Part shown: piece after piece, positions 1 to 8,107 of the stretch | How the letters are laid out: each line of letters begins with the position of its first letter | Position numbering within the stretch: position 1 is the stretch's first letter | Assembly (NCBI RefSeq): GCF_001874145.1 | Contig: NZ_MPCX01000009.1 | Location: 1 to 64,000, forward strand | Origin: Lacinutrix sp. MedPE-SW | Lineage (GTDB): Bacteria; Bacteroidota; Bacteroidia; Flavobacteriales; Flavobacteriaceae | Reading direction: 5' to 3' | Length of the DNA: 64,000 nucleotides | Program-made: the position numbers and the translations under genes | The notes under the pieces: generated by a model | The model's database searches: none | Seen by the model: only the letters and a program-made list of their open reading frames with translations | Told to the model about the DNA's origin: nothing

Positions 1-4
1 GCAC

Positions 5-141
5 TACTTACAACAACGTATATAATCCATTGCTAGTGAGAGCCTACTTACGAAAATCCTCGCGGATTTTCTATTTGGTTTTTATTTGCTAAATTACGTG
101 CTAAACCACGCAACGTATCATATACAAAACCGTTGCCAGTA
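5..141 (+). repeat. attC-like recombination site 0 (left end of window)
   Basis: Same architecture as the sites that follow. A left box ends in AAC (12-14), then come an L arm, a central hairpin AAAATCC-TCGC-GGATTTT and a second L arm (ATCATATAC region). The right box GTT-GCCAGTA is at 132-141. The left 7-nt word is TACTTAC (5-11), so the cassette to its left, outside the window, should begin GTT-GTAAGTA. Confidence 0.75.
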
Positions 142-143
142 AT

Positions 144-731
144 ATGAGAAAAACTCTGCTAATATTAATATTTCTACTTTCATTTGAACTTTATTCACAA
201 GAAATAATAAAGTTTTCAGATGCGGAATTTGAATTTTGTTTGACAAAAAAATGCGGAGAAACTGACTGTAAAATAACTAAAATTGAGGTTCTGAAAAATG
301 GAATCTTAACGCAAACTATAAAACCGAACGAAAACTATTTCAGCAAAACATTTCCAAACGACCAACTTTTCGCAATTGAGGATATGAATTTTGACGGAAA
401 AACGGATTTTAGGCTAATGGAATTTCTTCCTGCTGGACCGAATGTTCCTTTTCTATTTTGGATTTATAATCCGAAAAATGAACTCTTTGAAGAAAACAAA
501 GATTACGGAGAAATAACTTCACCTGAATTTGATTACGAAAAAAAGCAGATAAATTCGACTTGGAGAAACGGTTGTTGCGAACACGGACGAGATGTTTATG
601 AATTGATAAACGGAATTCCAAAATTGACCGAACGATTTGTTATTGGACACAATTCAGAGGACAAAGAATATTACGAACATTGGAAAGTTGTAAACGGAGA
701 ATTAAAACTAATCGAAAAGAAAGTGGAATAA
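144..731 (+). CDS. Cassette 1: secreted XAC2610-like protein
   Basis: The 195-residue product has a signal peptide (MRKTLLILIFLLSFELYSQ) and is probably periplasmic or secreted. The middle holds a DMNFDGKTDFRLMEF segment followed by NPKNELFEE. This resembles the calcium-loop/FG-GAP-like core of XAC2610-related proteins; that assignment comes from memory of the family. Two cysteine pairs are seen (CLTKKCGETDC and GCCEHG). The ATG lies 12 nt after the GTT of the upstream site, and no Shine-Dalgarno is visible, as usual in Bacteroidota. It is the only gene of a cassette running from 133 to 865. No biochemical function can be assigned. Confidence 0.75.
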   Translation: MRKTLLILIFLLSFELYSQEIIKFSDAEFEFCLTKKCGETDCKITKIEVLKNGILTQTIKPNENYFSKTFPNDQLFAIEDMNFDGKTDFRLMEFLPAGPNVPFLFWIYNPKNELFEENKDYGEITSPEFDYEKKQINSTWRNGCCEHGRDVYELINGIPKLTERFVIGHNSEDKEYYEHWKVVNGELKLIEKKVE

Positions 732-736
732 AATAC

Positions 737-874
737 TACTGGCAACATTGTATAAAAATAATGCGTAGTTTAGTGCTTAATCAAGAGTTCGTGCGCTTTT
801 GTTACATCTGATTTTCCTGCGGAAAATCCTCGCACACAAAACCGCACTATTCTTATACGTAACCGTTGGCAAAC
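737..874 (+). repeat. attC-like recombination site 1
   Basis: The left box TACTGGC-AAC (737-746) is the perfect reverse complement of GTT-GCCAGTA at 132-141, the start of cassette 1. The right box GTT-GGCAAAC (865-874) starts cassette 2. The central hairpin here is GATTTTCC-TGC-GGAAAATC. That differs in sequence from neighbouring sites but keeps the stem. The arms TGTATAA and TTATACG also pair. Confidence 0.85.
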
Positions 875-876
875 AT

Positions 877-1701
877 ATGAAACACTCATACTTATTATTA
901 ATAATATTAATTTCTTTTAGTTGTTCAAACTTAAAATATTTGAATGAATTTAAAGGACTAAATTCTAAACCGAAAATTGTAGAATCTAGATTATTTGAGG
1001 TTAAAAATAATGATATAGAAAAAGCAAGAAATAATTCATACAAAGACGTAATTGAATTTGATTATAAAGGACGAATAATCAATCAACAAAATTTCAAACC
1101 TGATGGGAGTATAAATAGTGGTTGTGGGCTAGAATATGTTTATCTTAAAAATGGAAATATTAAGCAAACTAAAAGTTATAAATCTGATGGTTCAATTAAT
1201 AGCCAAACAGATTATTTCTACAACAGCAAAAATCAGCTTATTCGTCTTGAAACTAAATGGGGAGTTACAAAACATTTCTTTTATAAAAACGGTAATCTTG
1301 TAAAAGAAACAGGAACAAAAAAAGGAAAATTTTATTATAATACGGAATTAAAATATGATAATAAAAATAAAAAAATTGAATCAAAAAGTTTTACCGAAAA
1401 CGGCAATTTTAAAAGTCTAATAAAATTCTATTATGATAAAAACGGGTATATTTCTGGTACAGACTGGTATTCAAAAAAGGATAGACCACATTCAATATAT
1501 CGTTCAATAAATGACGACTTTGGTAATAGAATTGAACATATAAGATATTCTATAAAAGGTTCTGACACAACATTAGTATTTAAAGAAAAGACTGTTTATG
1601 AATATGATAAAAACAAAAACATTCTTAAATCTATTTCAACTTTAGATGACAAACCGAATCTGAAATGGATAACGGAAAATAAATATATCTATTGGAATTA
1701 A
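877..1701 (+). CDS. Cassette 2: lipoprotein with YD-like repeats
   Basis: The 274-residue product starts at the ATG 12 nt after the site's GTT. Longer in-frame starts (from 799) would read through the recombination site and bury the signal sequence. The N-terminus MKHSYLLLIILISFSCSN is a lipobox, with the lipidated Cys at residue 16, so a membrane-anchored lipoprotein is expected. The rest is a run of short repeats of the type YDxxGRI/NxxxxxxFxxDGSI, resembling the YD/RHS-like repeats common in Bacteroidota secreted proteins. It is a distant relative of the cassette 7 product. Function is unknown. Confidence 0.75.
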   Translation: MKHSYLLLIILISFSCSNLKYLNEFKGLNSKPKIVESRLFEVKNNDIEKARNNSYKDVIEFDYKGRIINQQNFKPDGSINSGCGLEYVYLKNGNIKQTKSYKSDGSINSQTDYFYNSKNQLIRLETKWGVTKHFFYKNGNLVKETGTKKGKFYYNTELKYDNKNKKIESKSFTENGNFKSLIKFYYDKNGYISGTDWYSKKDRPHSIYRSINDDFGNRIEHIRYSIKGSDTTLVFKEKTVYEYDKNKNILKSISTLDDKPNLKWITENKYIYWN

Positions 1702-1706
1702 AATAC

Positions 1707-1844
1707 GTTTGCCAACACCGTATATAATTTATTGCTAGTTCTAGCCTACTTACGAAAATCCTTGCGGATTTTCTATTCGGTTTTTATTTGCTAAATTAGG
1801 TGCTTAAACCACGCAACAAACCATATACAACAACGTTGTAAAAC
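1707..1844 (+). repeat. attC-like recombination site 2
   Basis: The left box GTTTGCC-AAC (1707-1716) is the perfect reverse complement of the cassette 2 start GTT-GGCAAAC (865-874). The right box GTT-GTAAAAC (1835-1844) starts cassette 3. The central hairpin is AAAATCC-TTGC-GGATTTT. Confidence 0.85.
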
Positions 1845-1871
1845 ATTTAAACAGAACCACATCGATATAAA

Positions 1872-2276
1872 ATGAACTTCAGAAAACTACTCAACTCAAA
1901 AGATTTTATAGGAGTTATAGCTGTAGTAATATTTACAATAATTGCCTATTTCTACTTTAATGATGTTGACAAAAAACTATTAAAAAATGGAAGATATAAA
2001 ATTGGAACAATTATCGAAACTTATGCCATGAAAGGCGGTATGGCTTGTCGTTACAAATATTATGTTGACGGAAAAGAATATATTCAATCAAACTATTTGA
2101 ATGGATCAAAATTAAAAACAGACAAATATTTCGTGATATACTTACCTACTGACCCAAATAAAAGTAAAATATTTTTAGATATTCCGGTGACAGATACTCT
2201 GGCTGACTTAAATGAAAGTTGGAGCAAAATACCAATTGAATTTGACCAAAAAGATTTTGACAAAGAATTTCAATAG
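1872..2276 (+). CDS. Cassette 3: small membrane-anchored protein
   Basis: The product has 134 residues with one membrane helix near the N-terminus (about residues 12-29, DFIGVIAVVIFTIIAYFYF). It is followed by a compact soluble domain containing GRYKIGTIIETYAMKGG and YKYYVDGKEY, a pattern like small DUF3592-type beta-rich proteins. The soluble part probably faces the periplasm. It sits alone in a 581-bp cassette. I do not recognise a specific family, and the DUF3592 resemblance is weak. Confidence 0.7.
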   Translation: MNFRKLLNSKDFIGVIAVVIFTIIAYFYFNDVDKKLLKNGRYKIGTIIETYAMKGGMACRYKYYVDGKEYIQSNYLNGSKLKTDKYFVIYLPTDPNKSKIFLDIPVTDTLADLNESWSKIPIEFDQKDFDKEFQ

Positions 2277-2287
2277 AAAATAAATAC

Positions 2288-2425
2288 GTTTTACAACACC
2301 GTGTATAATTCATTACTAGTACTCGCCTACTTACGAAAATCCTCGCGGATTTTCTATCTGTGATTTATTTGCTAAATTTAGTGCTTAAAAACGCAACGAA
2401 ATCATACACAAACACGTTGTGTGTA
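2288..2425 (+). repeat. attC-like recombination site 3
   Basis: The left box GTTTTAC-AAC (2288-2297) is the perfect reverse complement of the cassette 3 start GTT-GTAAAAC (1835-1844). The right box GTT-GTGTGTA (2416-2425) starts cassette 4. The L arms GTGTAT and ATACAC pair, and the central hairpin is AAAATCC-TCGC-GGATTTT. Confidence 0.85.
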
Positions 2426-2439
2426 ATTTAAACCTTAAT

Positions 2440-3528
2440 ATGTTAAAACAAATATTGTCATCACTTCTGCTTTTTACAATCTTAATTTCATGTTCGGATA
2501 ATATTAAAGATGATAAGTACAGAAATTCCAATTATCTTTTTTATAAGGAAGATGGGAAAAAAGGATATTGGCAAAAAATAAGTCCAAACTCAAACTTTAA
2601 ATATAAAAAAGGAAATCTCACTTATTTTTATGATAATAGCAATGTGTTTAGTGAGATTGAAATTATTGATTCATTTCCTAATAGAACGGTAAAATATTAT
2701 GACAAAAATGAAGAACTCATTAAAAATCATTGGGTTAAAAAAGACTCATTAATAAAAGAGCATTTAGAAAATGGATACTTCAAACATAATTATTCACCTA
2801 ATGGACCTGTAATACAAGAAGGATTAGTTGAAGATAATTTAAGACAAGGTATTTGGAAGTTCTACAGAAGTGAAGATGGTTCTTTAATCAGAATAACTGA
2901 AATGAAAGACAACTTCGCTCATGGTAAAAGTGAAAATTATTGGAAAAATGGAAATAAGAGAAATATTGTATATTGGGACATGGGTGAAGAGTCTGGGCAA
3001 GGAATAATTTACCATGAAAATGGAAAAATTGACGAAAAGCATTTTATTAAGGATGGCAAAATTCATGGAAGAATTGAACAATTTTATCCTAATGGCTCTA
3101 AAAGATTCTGGGCGAATTCATGGTATGGAATAGTAAAAGACACTTCAATGTATTTTTATGAAAATGGTACTTTAGAAAAAATGACTCTTGTATCATTGGA
3201 TACTATTTCAAAAATATCAAATGGTAAAGAGTTTACTTATTACTCAAACGGCAAACTCAAAACAGAGAGTGAAGTTAAAAATGATAAACTCAATGGGGTT
3301 TCTATTACATATTATGAAAACGAAAATATGAAAGAATGGATGCAATTAAAGAACAATGTGCTTGATGGAAAATATATTAAGTATTATGAAACAGGAGAAA
3401 AAAAACAAGAATTAAAAGCTAAAAATAAATACTTAACTGATAATATTTATTTTTTTGATAAAAAAGGAAGAGTTATTAAAACATTAGTAGCTGAAAGAGG
3501 AGTAATAGTTGATTCCATTATAAAATAA
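2440..3528 (+). CDS. Cassette 4: MORN/YwqK-like repeat lipoprotein
   Basis: The 362-residue lipoprotein has the signal MLKQILSSLLLFTILISCSD, with a lipobox Cys at residue 18. I chose the first ATG; a GTG seven codons upstream lies inside the recombination site. The body is a tandem series of 20-25 residue units such as GIWKFYR, HGKSENYWKNGN, GQGIIYHENGK, HGRIEQFYPNG and NGVSITYYENEN. These units are typical of MORN-variant or YwqK-family proteins. In Bacteroidota most such lipoproteins have no proven role, so the toxin-antitoxin label sometimes given to YwqK should not be carried over. Confidence 0.8.
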   Translation: MLKQILSSLLLFTILISCSDNIKDDKYRNSNYLFYKEDGKKGYWQKISPNSNFKYKKGNLTYFYDNSNVFSEIEIIDSFPNRTVKYYDKNEELIKNHWVKKDSLIKEHLENGYFKHNYSPNGPVIQEGLVEDNLRQGIWKFYRSEDGSLIRITEMKDNFAHGKSENYWKNGNKRNIVYWDMGEESGQGIIYHENGKIDEKHFIKDGKIHGRIEQFYPNGSKRFWANSWYGIVKDTSMYFYENGTLEKMTLVSLDTISKISNGKEFTYYSNGKLKTESEVKNDKLNGVSITYYENENMKEWMQLKNNVLDGKYIKYYETGEKKQELKAKNKYLTDNIYFFDKKGRVIKTLVAERGVIVDSIIK

Positions 3529-3531
3529 AAC

Positions 3532-3669
3532 TACACACAACACCGTGTATAATTCATTGCTAGTTATAGCCTACTTACGAAAGTCCTCGCGGACTTTCTT
3601 TATGTGATTTATTTGCTAACTTTAGTACTGAAAGACGCAACGAAATCATACACAAAACCGTTATGTTGC
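3532..3669 (+). repeat. attC-like recombination site 4
   Basis: The left box TACACAC-AAC (3532-3541) is the perfect reverse complement of the cassette 4 start GTT-GTGTGTA (2416-2425). The right box GTT-ATGTTGC (3660-3669) starts cassette 5. The central hairpin is GAAAGTCC-TCGC-GGACTTTC, a compensated change (AGTCC/GGACT) relative to site 3. Confidence 0.85.
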
Positions 3670-3689
3670 ATTTGAGAAAAACTTTATAA

Positions 3690-5927
3690 ATGGATAAATC
3701 AGAAATTAAAATTCAACATATTATTGAAACAATTCCATCAATCCTACTAAAAAAATTTAATTCCTTAGGGATTACTAATCTTCAAGAAGTAGAGGAAATT
3801 GATGTACAGGAATTTTCTAAAAAAAAAGGAATTGGAAAATCTGTAATCTCAAAACTTGAGGAGTATCAAGACTATATTGAGAACAATATTATTGATTTAA
3901 TTCAATTACAGGAATCGAAAACTAAACAATATTTAATCCCTTTAGATTACAATAATTTAAATCCTAATTCATTTATAGAACTGATAAATGAAACTGTAAG
4001 TGACTATTTAAACTTAAATAGTGATGCTTTATTAAAAGGTATTATTAATCACTATTATGGGTTAAACAACTCTGATAAGTATACACTAGATGAACTATCA
4101 GATTATTACCAAAAAACTAGCGAGCGGATAAGACAGCTTAAAATATTCGTTCTTAATAAATTAGATTCATTTCTTACTGTTGGAGTTGATGAACAAATGA
4201 GATGTAATTGTGTAGAAGACATTAGCTCAAACTACCAAAATCTAAAACGAGAAATTTTAAGTCAAAAAATATTAAGTAAAGAAACACTAGTAGACTTTTT
4301 AGTGGAGAACTACAATTATAACAACAAAAATGCAGAAGTTATCAATTTGATAATTGATTTGTTTTCAATAAATACTTGTGGTAAAGTTGAAACGTATTTT
4401 ACTACTGCAGACATATTAGTTGTTGACAAATCTGAAAAGAAAAAATTTCTAAAAACTGCCGATTTAGTACTTAGAACTCTTAAAAAAGCAATTACTCCAT
4501 TAAATGAGATGCAGGTTATAATAAATTGCAAAAAAAAGAGTAAAACCCTCACAAACAATCATATTCTAAAAGCAATCGAAGTTCTTCCAGAAATTGAAAT
4601 GATACAGAACGAAGAAACCAATTTATATCAAGTAAAGTTTGAGTTTTTATCGAGTGCTAGTGATAGAGCATTCCGTGTATTAATTGAAAATGGCGACACT
4701 ATGTATATCGACAACATAGTATCTGAAATAAACCGGAGACTAGTACATTCTAACACTTCTAAGATATACGATAGACATAGTTTAGCAATTGCGCCTGATA
4801 AAAGATTTACCGCGTTAGGAAAAACAGGTTATTGGGGTTTAAAAATATGGGGGAAAAATTCAGATAAAATTGAAATTTTAATTAAAAAAGCACTTTACAA
4901 GCTTGATAAACCTAGCAGTTATGAAGAAATTTTTGCAGAAGTAATTAAAGAGCGCCCAAAAGTTAAAGAAAAAGCTGTGAGAGCATTAATTGGAAGAGAT
5001 TGTTTAAAAGTTGAGTCTGGTAAATGGATATTACCTGAATGGAAACAAAAATATTCGAGTCTAGCCTTTTTGAAGAGAAAAAAACGTGAAGTTACTCACG
5101 AACCCGAACATAGATTAGAGCAAAGATTAAAGGTTATAGAATTCTTAAATCAAAAAGAGTCTAAGCAATCCTTTGCTTCCGAGATAATAAAATCTTTAGA
5201 ATCATTGGACAAAAAATACACTAAAGTTTCATTCTACAAATTATTTGAACAACCCGAATATTTCATAAAGTCTAAAAATGGAAACAAAATTGTAATAAAG
5301 TTAAAACAAGAAGATGTTTCCAATATAGCAATTGATGAATTTAATTGGCAATCAATTAAGGAGAAACTTTATCGAGATTTAAGAGATTATTTTTCCGATC
5401 CAACTCTTTCACCTACATATACATTTGATTTGAGACAAAGCATTGAGTTATTCAATGAATTTATAGATTTCAATACAAATATTTCTGAATTTGATGGTTT
5501 AAACCAAAGAGTTTTAGGTAATCTAAACAAGTATTACTTAACAGCTTCAGATAGTGTAGACAAGTTAAATTATCTAAAACAATTTTTAACTTGTTTAGAC
5601 CCTTTATTCAAAAAAATCTTGTTTTTAGTAAATGAAGTTGATTACAATTATATTACAACAAATAACAAAGGATTGGGCAACGTTATAGAAAAGCTGGATA
5701 AGCTTGACCCTACTAAAGAAAGATATAAAGACTCTAGAAGTGCTCGTAAATATAAATTCGGAAAGCATATTCAAACATCGTATTATTATAGAAACAATGA
5801 TACACATTCAGCAAATGACTGGACTGAATTAGAGATTGTAAATACAATAACTAGTTGTTTTGTTTTTTACATTTTTGCCTGTTCAGAATATTATAATGAA
5901 ATTAAAAATAAAATAAACGCAACATAA
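3690..5927 (+). CDS. Cassette 5: large protein with sigma-r4-like HTH, winged-helix and HEPN-like C-terminus
   Basis: The product has 745 residues and no signal peptide, so it is cytoplasmic. Residues ~15-60 form a helix-hairpin-helix-like stretch (LGITNLQEVEEI, KKGIGKSVISKL). Residues ~110-160 (HYYGLNNSDKYTLDEL, TSERIRQLKIFVLNKL) look like sigma-70 region 4. Residues ~225-450 hold two winged-helix parts, the second of HARE-HTH type (LDKPSSYEEIFAEV). The C-terminal ~120 residues are helical and contain RNNDTH (701-706), an R-x4-H motif like HEPN ribonucleases. The last codons and TAA lie inside the next site's left box. The domain assembly suggests a nucleic-acid-sensing, possibly toxic or defensive protein; that is inference. 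It is far larger than usual cassette genes. Confidence 0.7.
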   Translation: MDKSEIKIQHIIETIPSILLKKFNSLGITNLQEVEEIDVQEFSKKKGIGKSVISKLEEYQDYIENNIIDLIQLQESKTKQYLIPLDYNNLNPNSFIELINETVSDYLNLNSDALLKGIINHYYGLNNSDKYTLDELSDYYQKTSERIRQLKIFVLNKLDSFLTVGVDEQMRCNCVEDISSNYQNLKREILSQKILSKETLVDFLVENYNYNNKNAEVINLIIDLFSINTCGKVETYFTTADILVVDKSEKKKFLKTADLVLRTLKKAITPLNEMQVIINCKKKSKTLTNNHILKAIEVLPEIEMIQNEETNLYQVKFEFLSSASDRAFRVLIENGDTMYIDNIVSEINRRLVHSNTSKIYDRHSLAIAPDKRFTALGKTGYWGLKIWGKNSDKIEILIKKALYKLDKPSSYEEIFAEVIKERPKVKEKAVRALIGRDCLKVESGKWILPEWKQKYSSLAFLKRKKREVTHEPEHRLEQRLKVIEFLNQKESKQSFASEIIKSLESLDKKYTKVSFYKLFEQPEYFIKSKNGNKIVIKLKQEDVSNIAIDEFNWQSIKEKLYRDLRDYFSDPTLSPTYTFDLRQSIELFNEFIDFNTNISEFDGLNQRVLGNLNKYYLTASDSVDKLNYLKQFLTCLDPLFKKILFLVNEVDYNYITTNNKGLGNVIEKLDKLDPTKERYKDSRSARKYKFGKHIQTSYYYRNNDTHSANDWTELEIVNTITSCFVFYIFACSEYYNEIKNKINAT

Positions 5928-6055
5928 CAATGGCTATAAGTAATTGCTTGTTCTCGCCTACTTCTGAAAATCCTCGTGGATTTTCAGTTTGGTGTGTACT
6001 TGCAAAGCTCAGTGCTAAACCACGCAACTACTCATAGCCGAGACCGTTGGCTACA
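5919..6055 (+). repeat. attC-like recombination site 5
   Basis: The left box GCAACAT-AAC (5919-5928) is the perfect reverse complement of the cassette 5 start GTT-ATGTTGC (3660-3669), and it overlaps the stop codon of the cassette 5 gene. The right box GTT-GGCTACA (6046-6055) starts cassette 6. The L arms here are GGCTAT and ATAGCC, replacing GTGTAT/ATACAC of other sites with pairing kept. Confidence 0.85.
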
Positions 6056-6085
6056 ATTTGAAAATTAGCATAATTATAAAAAACA

Positions 6086-6466
6086 TTGGAATATTTTAAA
6101 CCTAAATATTTTGAAACATACAATCAAAAAACCATCTATGAATATTTGGGAATAAAGCATTTCAAAAAATATTTGATTACTGATGGAGATTTAGTTAGAA
6201 AATGGAGAAACGTAAAGCAGATTAATTTAAATCGAAACAGTAGAATATTAGAATTACAGAAAGCAGAAAAGGAAACAAGAAAATATGAAATAATACACTT
6301 GATTTTCATTTTGGTTAGTGTACTGATTGTTGTTTTTAAGTATGACCAGTTATCGGTCGTACAATGGATATTGATAATTGCAATTAATTTATATGCAAAT
6401 GTTTACCCAATATTTCTGCAACGATATAACAGAATTAGAATATTGAGAATTTTAGAAAAAAAATAA
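6086..6466 (+). CDS. Cassette 6: small membrane protein resembling CrtO-type acyltransferases
   Basis: The 126-residue product must start at a TTG: no ATG or GTG lies in frame and a stop occurs three codons upstream. Residues 1-30 (KPKYFETYNQKTIYEYLGIK, then HFKKYL) and the C-terminal NLYANVYPIFLQRYNRIRI follow the pattern I remember for glycosyl-diaponeurosporenoate acyltransferase (CrtO)-like integral membrane proteins. Two hydrophobic segments (about 70-82 and 90-107) lie between. The short length matches that family's core. The family call is tentative; substrate and role are unknown. Confidence 0.6.
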   Translation: MEYFKPKYFETYNQKTIYEYLGIKHFKKYLITDGDLVRKWRNVKQINLNRNSRILELQKAEKETRKYEIIHLIFILVSVLIVVFKYDQLSVVQWILIIAINLYANVYPIFLQRYNRIRILRILEKK

Positions 6467-6579
6467 AAGTGTTAGTGGAACTAAAGCGGAATTGAATATT
6501 AAAACCTAAAATCAAAACAAAATTCTAAACCGAACTAAAAATAAATCGGAACGGAACTGAAAAAAATGAATAAAAAAAC
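6467..6579 (+). other. Purine-rich untranslated tail of cassette 6
   Basis: About 110 nt between the stop of the cassette 6 gene and the next recombination site hold no open frame. They consist of A-rich runs with repeated AAACCGAAC/ATCGGAACGG-like words. I see no hairpin or promoter here. Confidence 0.5.
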
Positions 6580-6718
6580 TGTAGCCAACAATGTATAACC
6601 GCAATTACGGCGGATTCGACTACGTCCGAATCCACTCGGAATTGCTAACGTCAGTGCTAAACCGAAAATTAACGCATATTAACCCGTAACTGACGGTTAT
6701 ACGAGACCGTTGTAATGC
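6580..6718 (+). repeat. attC-like recombination site 6 (divergent core)
   Basis: The left box TGTAGCC-AAC (6580-6589) is the perfect reverse complement of the cassette 6 start GTT-GGCTACA (6046-6055). The right box GTT-GTAATGC (6709-6718) starts cassette 7. The interior differs strongly from the other sites. Its hairpin is GGATTCG-ACTACGTC-CGAATCC and its arms are GTATAACCG and CGGTTATAC, yet the fold is the same. Confidence 0.85.
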
Positions 6719-6824
6719 ATTTGACTAAACCAATAAACAGTTTCACTAAACAAAAAGAATACTTCACTCATTTATACTTCTGAATCATTAAAAAGTGAAA
6801 TAAATTAGTCGAAAATCAACCACA

Positions 6825-7943
6825 ATGAATAAGCCAATCCTCATAACCTTATTATTACTTTTTTTCTTTTCAATTTCTTTTGGTCAACAAAAGGATACTA
6901 TTTATGGAAAAGTAAAATCAGTAAGAGAGCAATTAAATTTCCTTGACAAAGACCGTCAGAATATGAAATTATTTAGCACAGAAGGAGATTATGGTCATTA
7001 TGGGTTTTCAAGCGCTCGTTTCACAAAAAGCAGGTTTCATAATTGGTGGTACAACACACCTTTTGTTCATTATTCCAACTACTATAAGGAATTCAATAAA
7101 AAAGGAAAACCAAAATCTGAAATATGGTTTTACAAAGATGGAGATACAGTCACGACCTATAAATACAAATACGACAAGAAAGATAATCTAATTCAAGAAA
7201 AAGATATTTTTGAGATTAACGATTATACTTGTAGAAATTACACTTATGATTATAAAAACAAAATAAGGTCTACAATTTACTACGCTTCAGATGACCCAAA
7301 TTTATACTCGTATACAGCATATGTCAGAGATTCATTATCAAATTTAATTGAAATCAAAAGATTTGATGAAGATGGAGAACTTGCTTCTTGGAAATACAAA
7401 TACGACTCAAAAAATAGAAAAATATCTAAATCAATTCACAAACCATATGTTTATATCAAAAAAGGCAGGTCAACAACTTCCAGAAGAGATAGTATAGGAC
7501 TCGATAAAATTTGTGAAAAATACTTTTATGATAATAATAACAATCTTTTAGAAACTCATTACTACAATTATGTTTCATCGGATAATCTACCTTCAAAACT
7601 ATCAGTAAAAGTAAAAAACATTTATAGAAATGGACTTTTAGAAAAAGTTGTAAACATAAGAGATACAATTAATAGTTACAGAGAATATAAATACAACGAG
7701 CAGAACAGAAAGATTAAAGAGACTGTTATTTCTACGAAATATCCAGATAACAATCGTTCCTCTGAATATTTTTATGACAAAAAAGGAAACATTATAAAAC
7801 TAATTTGTATCGAAAAGAACAAACCTGTAACTGTTGAATTTGAATACGAATTTGACAGCCAAAAAAACTGGACCAAACAAATAAAATCTGTGAATGGAGA
7901 AAAACTATTCGTTTGGACTAGAGAAATTGAATATTTTGAATAA
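6825..7943 (+). CDS. Cassette 7: secreted protein with YD-like repeats
   Basis: The product has 372 residues with a signal peptide ending FFFSISFGQ (no lipobox Cys), so it is exported. It contains repeated short units such as YKYKYDKKDNLIQEKD, WKYKYDSKNRKISKS, YFYDNNNNLLETHYY and YKYNEQNRKIKE, the same repeat style as the cassette 2 lipoprotein. There is a 106-nt leader between the site's GTT and the ATG, the longest in this array. It could be a secreted repeat protein of the YD/RHS-like superfamily. No polymorphic-toxin C-terminus is visible. Confidence 0.75.
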   Translation: MNKPILITLLLLFFFSISFGQQKDTIYGKVKSVREQLNFLDKDRQNMKLFSTEGDYGHYGFSSARFTKSRFHNWWYNTPFVHYSNYYKEFNKKGKPKSEIWFYKDGDTVTTYKYKYDKKDNLIQEKDIFEINDYTCRNYTYDYKNKIRSTIYYASDDPNLYSYTAYVRDSLSNLIEIKRFDEDGELASWKYKYDSKNRKISKSIHKPYVYIKKGRSTTSRRDSIGLDKICEKYFYDNNNNLLETHYYNYVSSDNLPSKLSVKVKNIYRNGLLEKVVNIRDTINSYREYKYNEQNRKIKETVISTKYPDNNRSSEYFYDKKGNIIKLICIEKNKPVTVEFEYEFDSQKNWTKQIKSVNGEKLFVWTREIEYFE

Positions 7944-7947
7944 AAAA

Positions 7948-8089
7948 CGCATTACAACAACGTGTATAATTAATTGCTTTGGTCGTTGCCTATTTGGAAA
8001 ATTCCTTCGGAATTTTCTCGCGTTCGTTTTTGTTTACTAAATTAGTTGCTTAAACACGCAACTAACCATACACAAACACGTTAGCTACA
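7948..8089 (+). repeat. attC-like recombination site 7
   Basis: The left box GCATTAC-AAC (7948-7957) is the perfect reverse complement of the cassette 7 start GTT-GTAATGC (6709-6718). The right box GTT-AGCTACA (8080-8089) starts cassette 8. The central hairpin is GAAAATTCC-TTC-GGAATTTTC, and the arms GTGTAT and ATACAC pair. Confidence 0.85.
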
Positions 8090-8107
8090 ATTTGAACTCG
8101 AAATACA

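Noticed and set aside
799-876. N-terminal extension of the cassette 2 gene
   Set aside because: It translates the recombination site and would hide a clear lipoprotein signal starting at 877.
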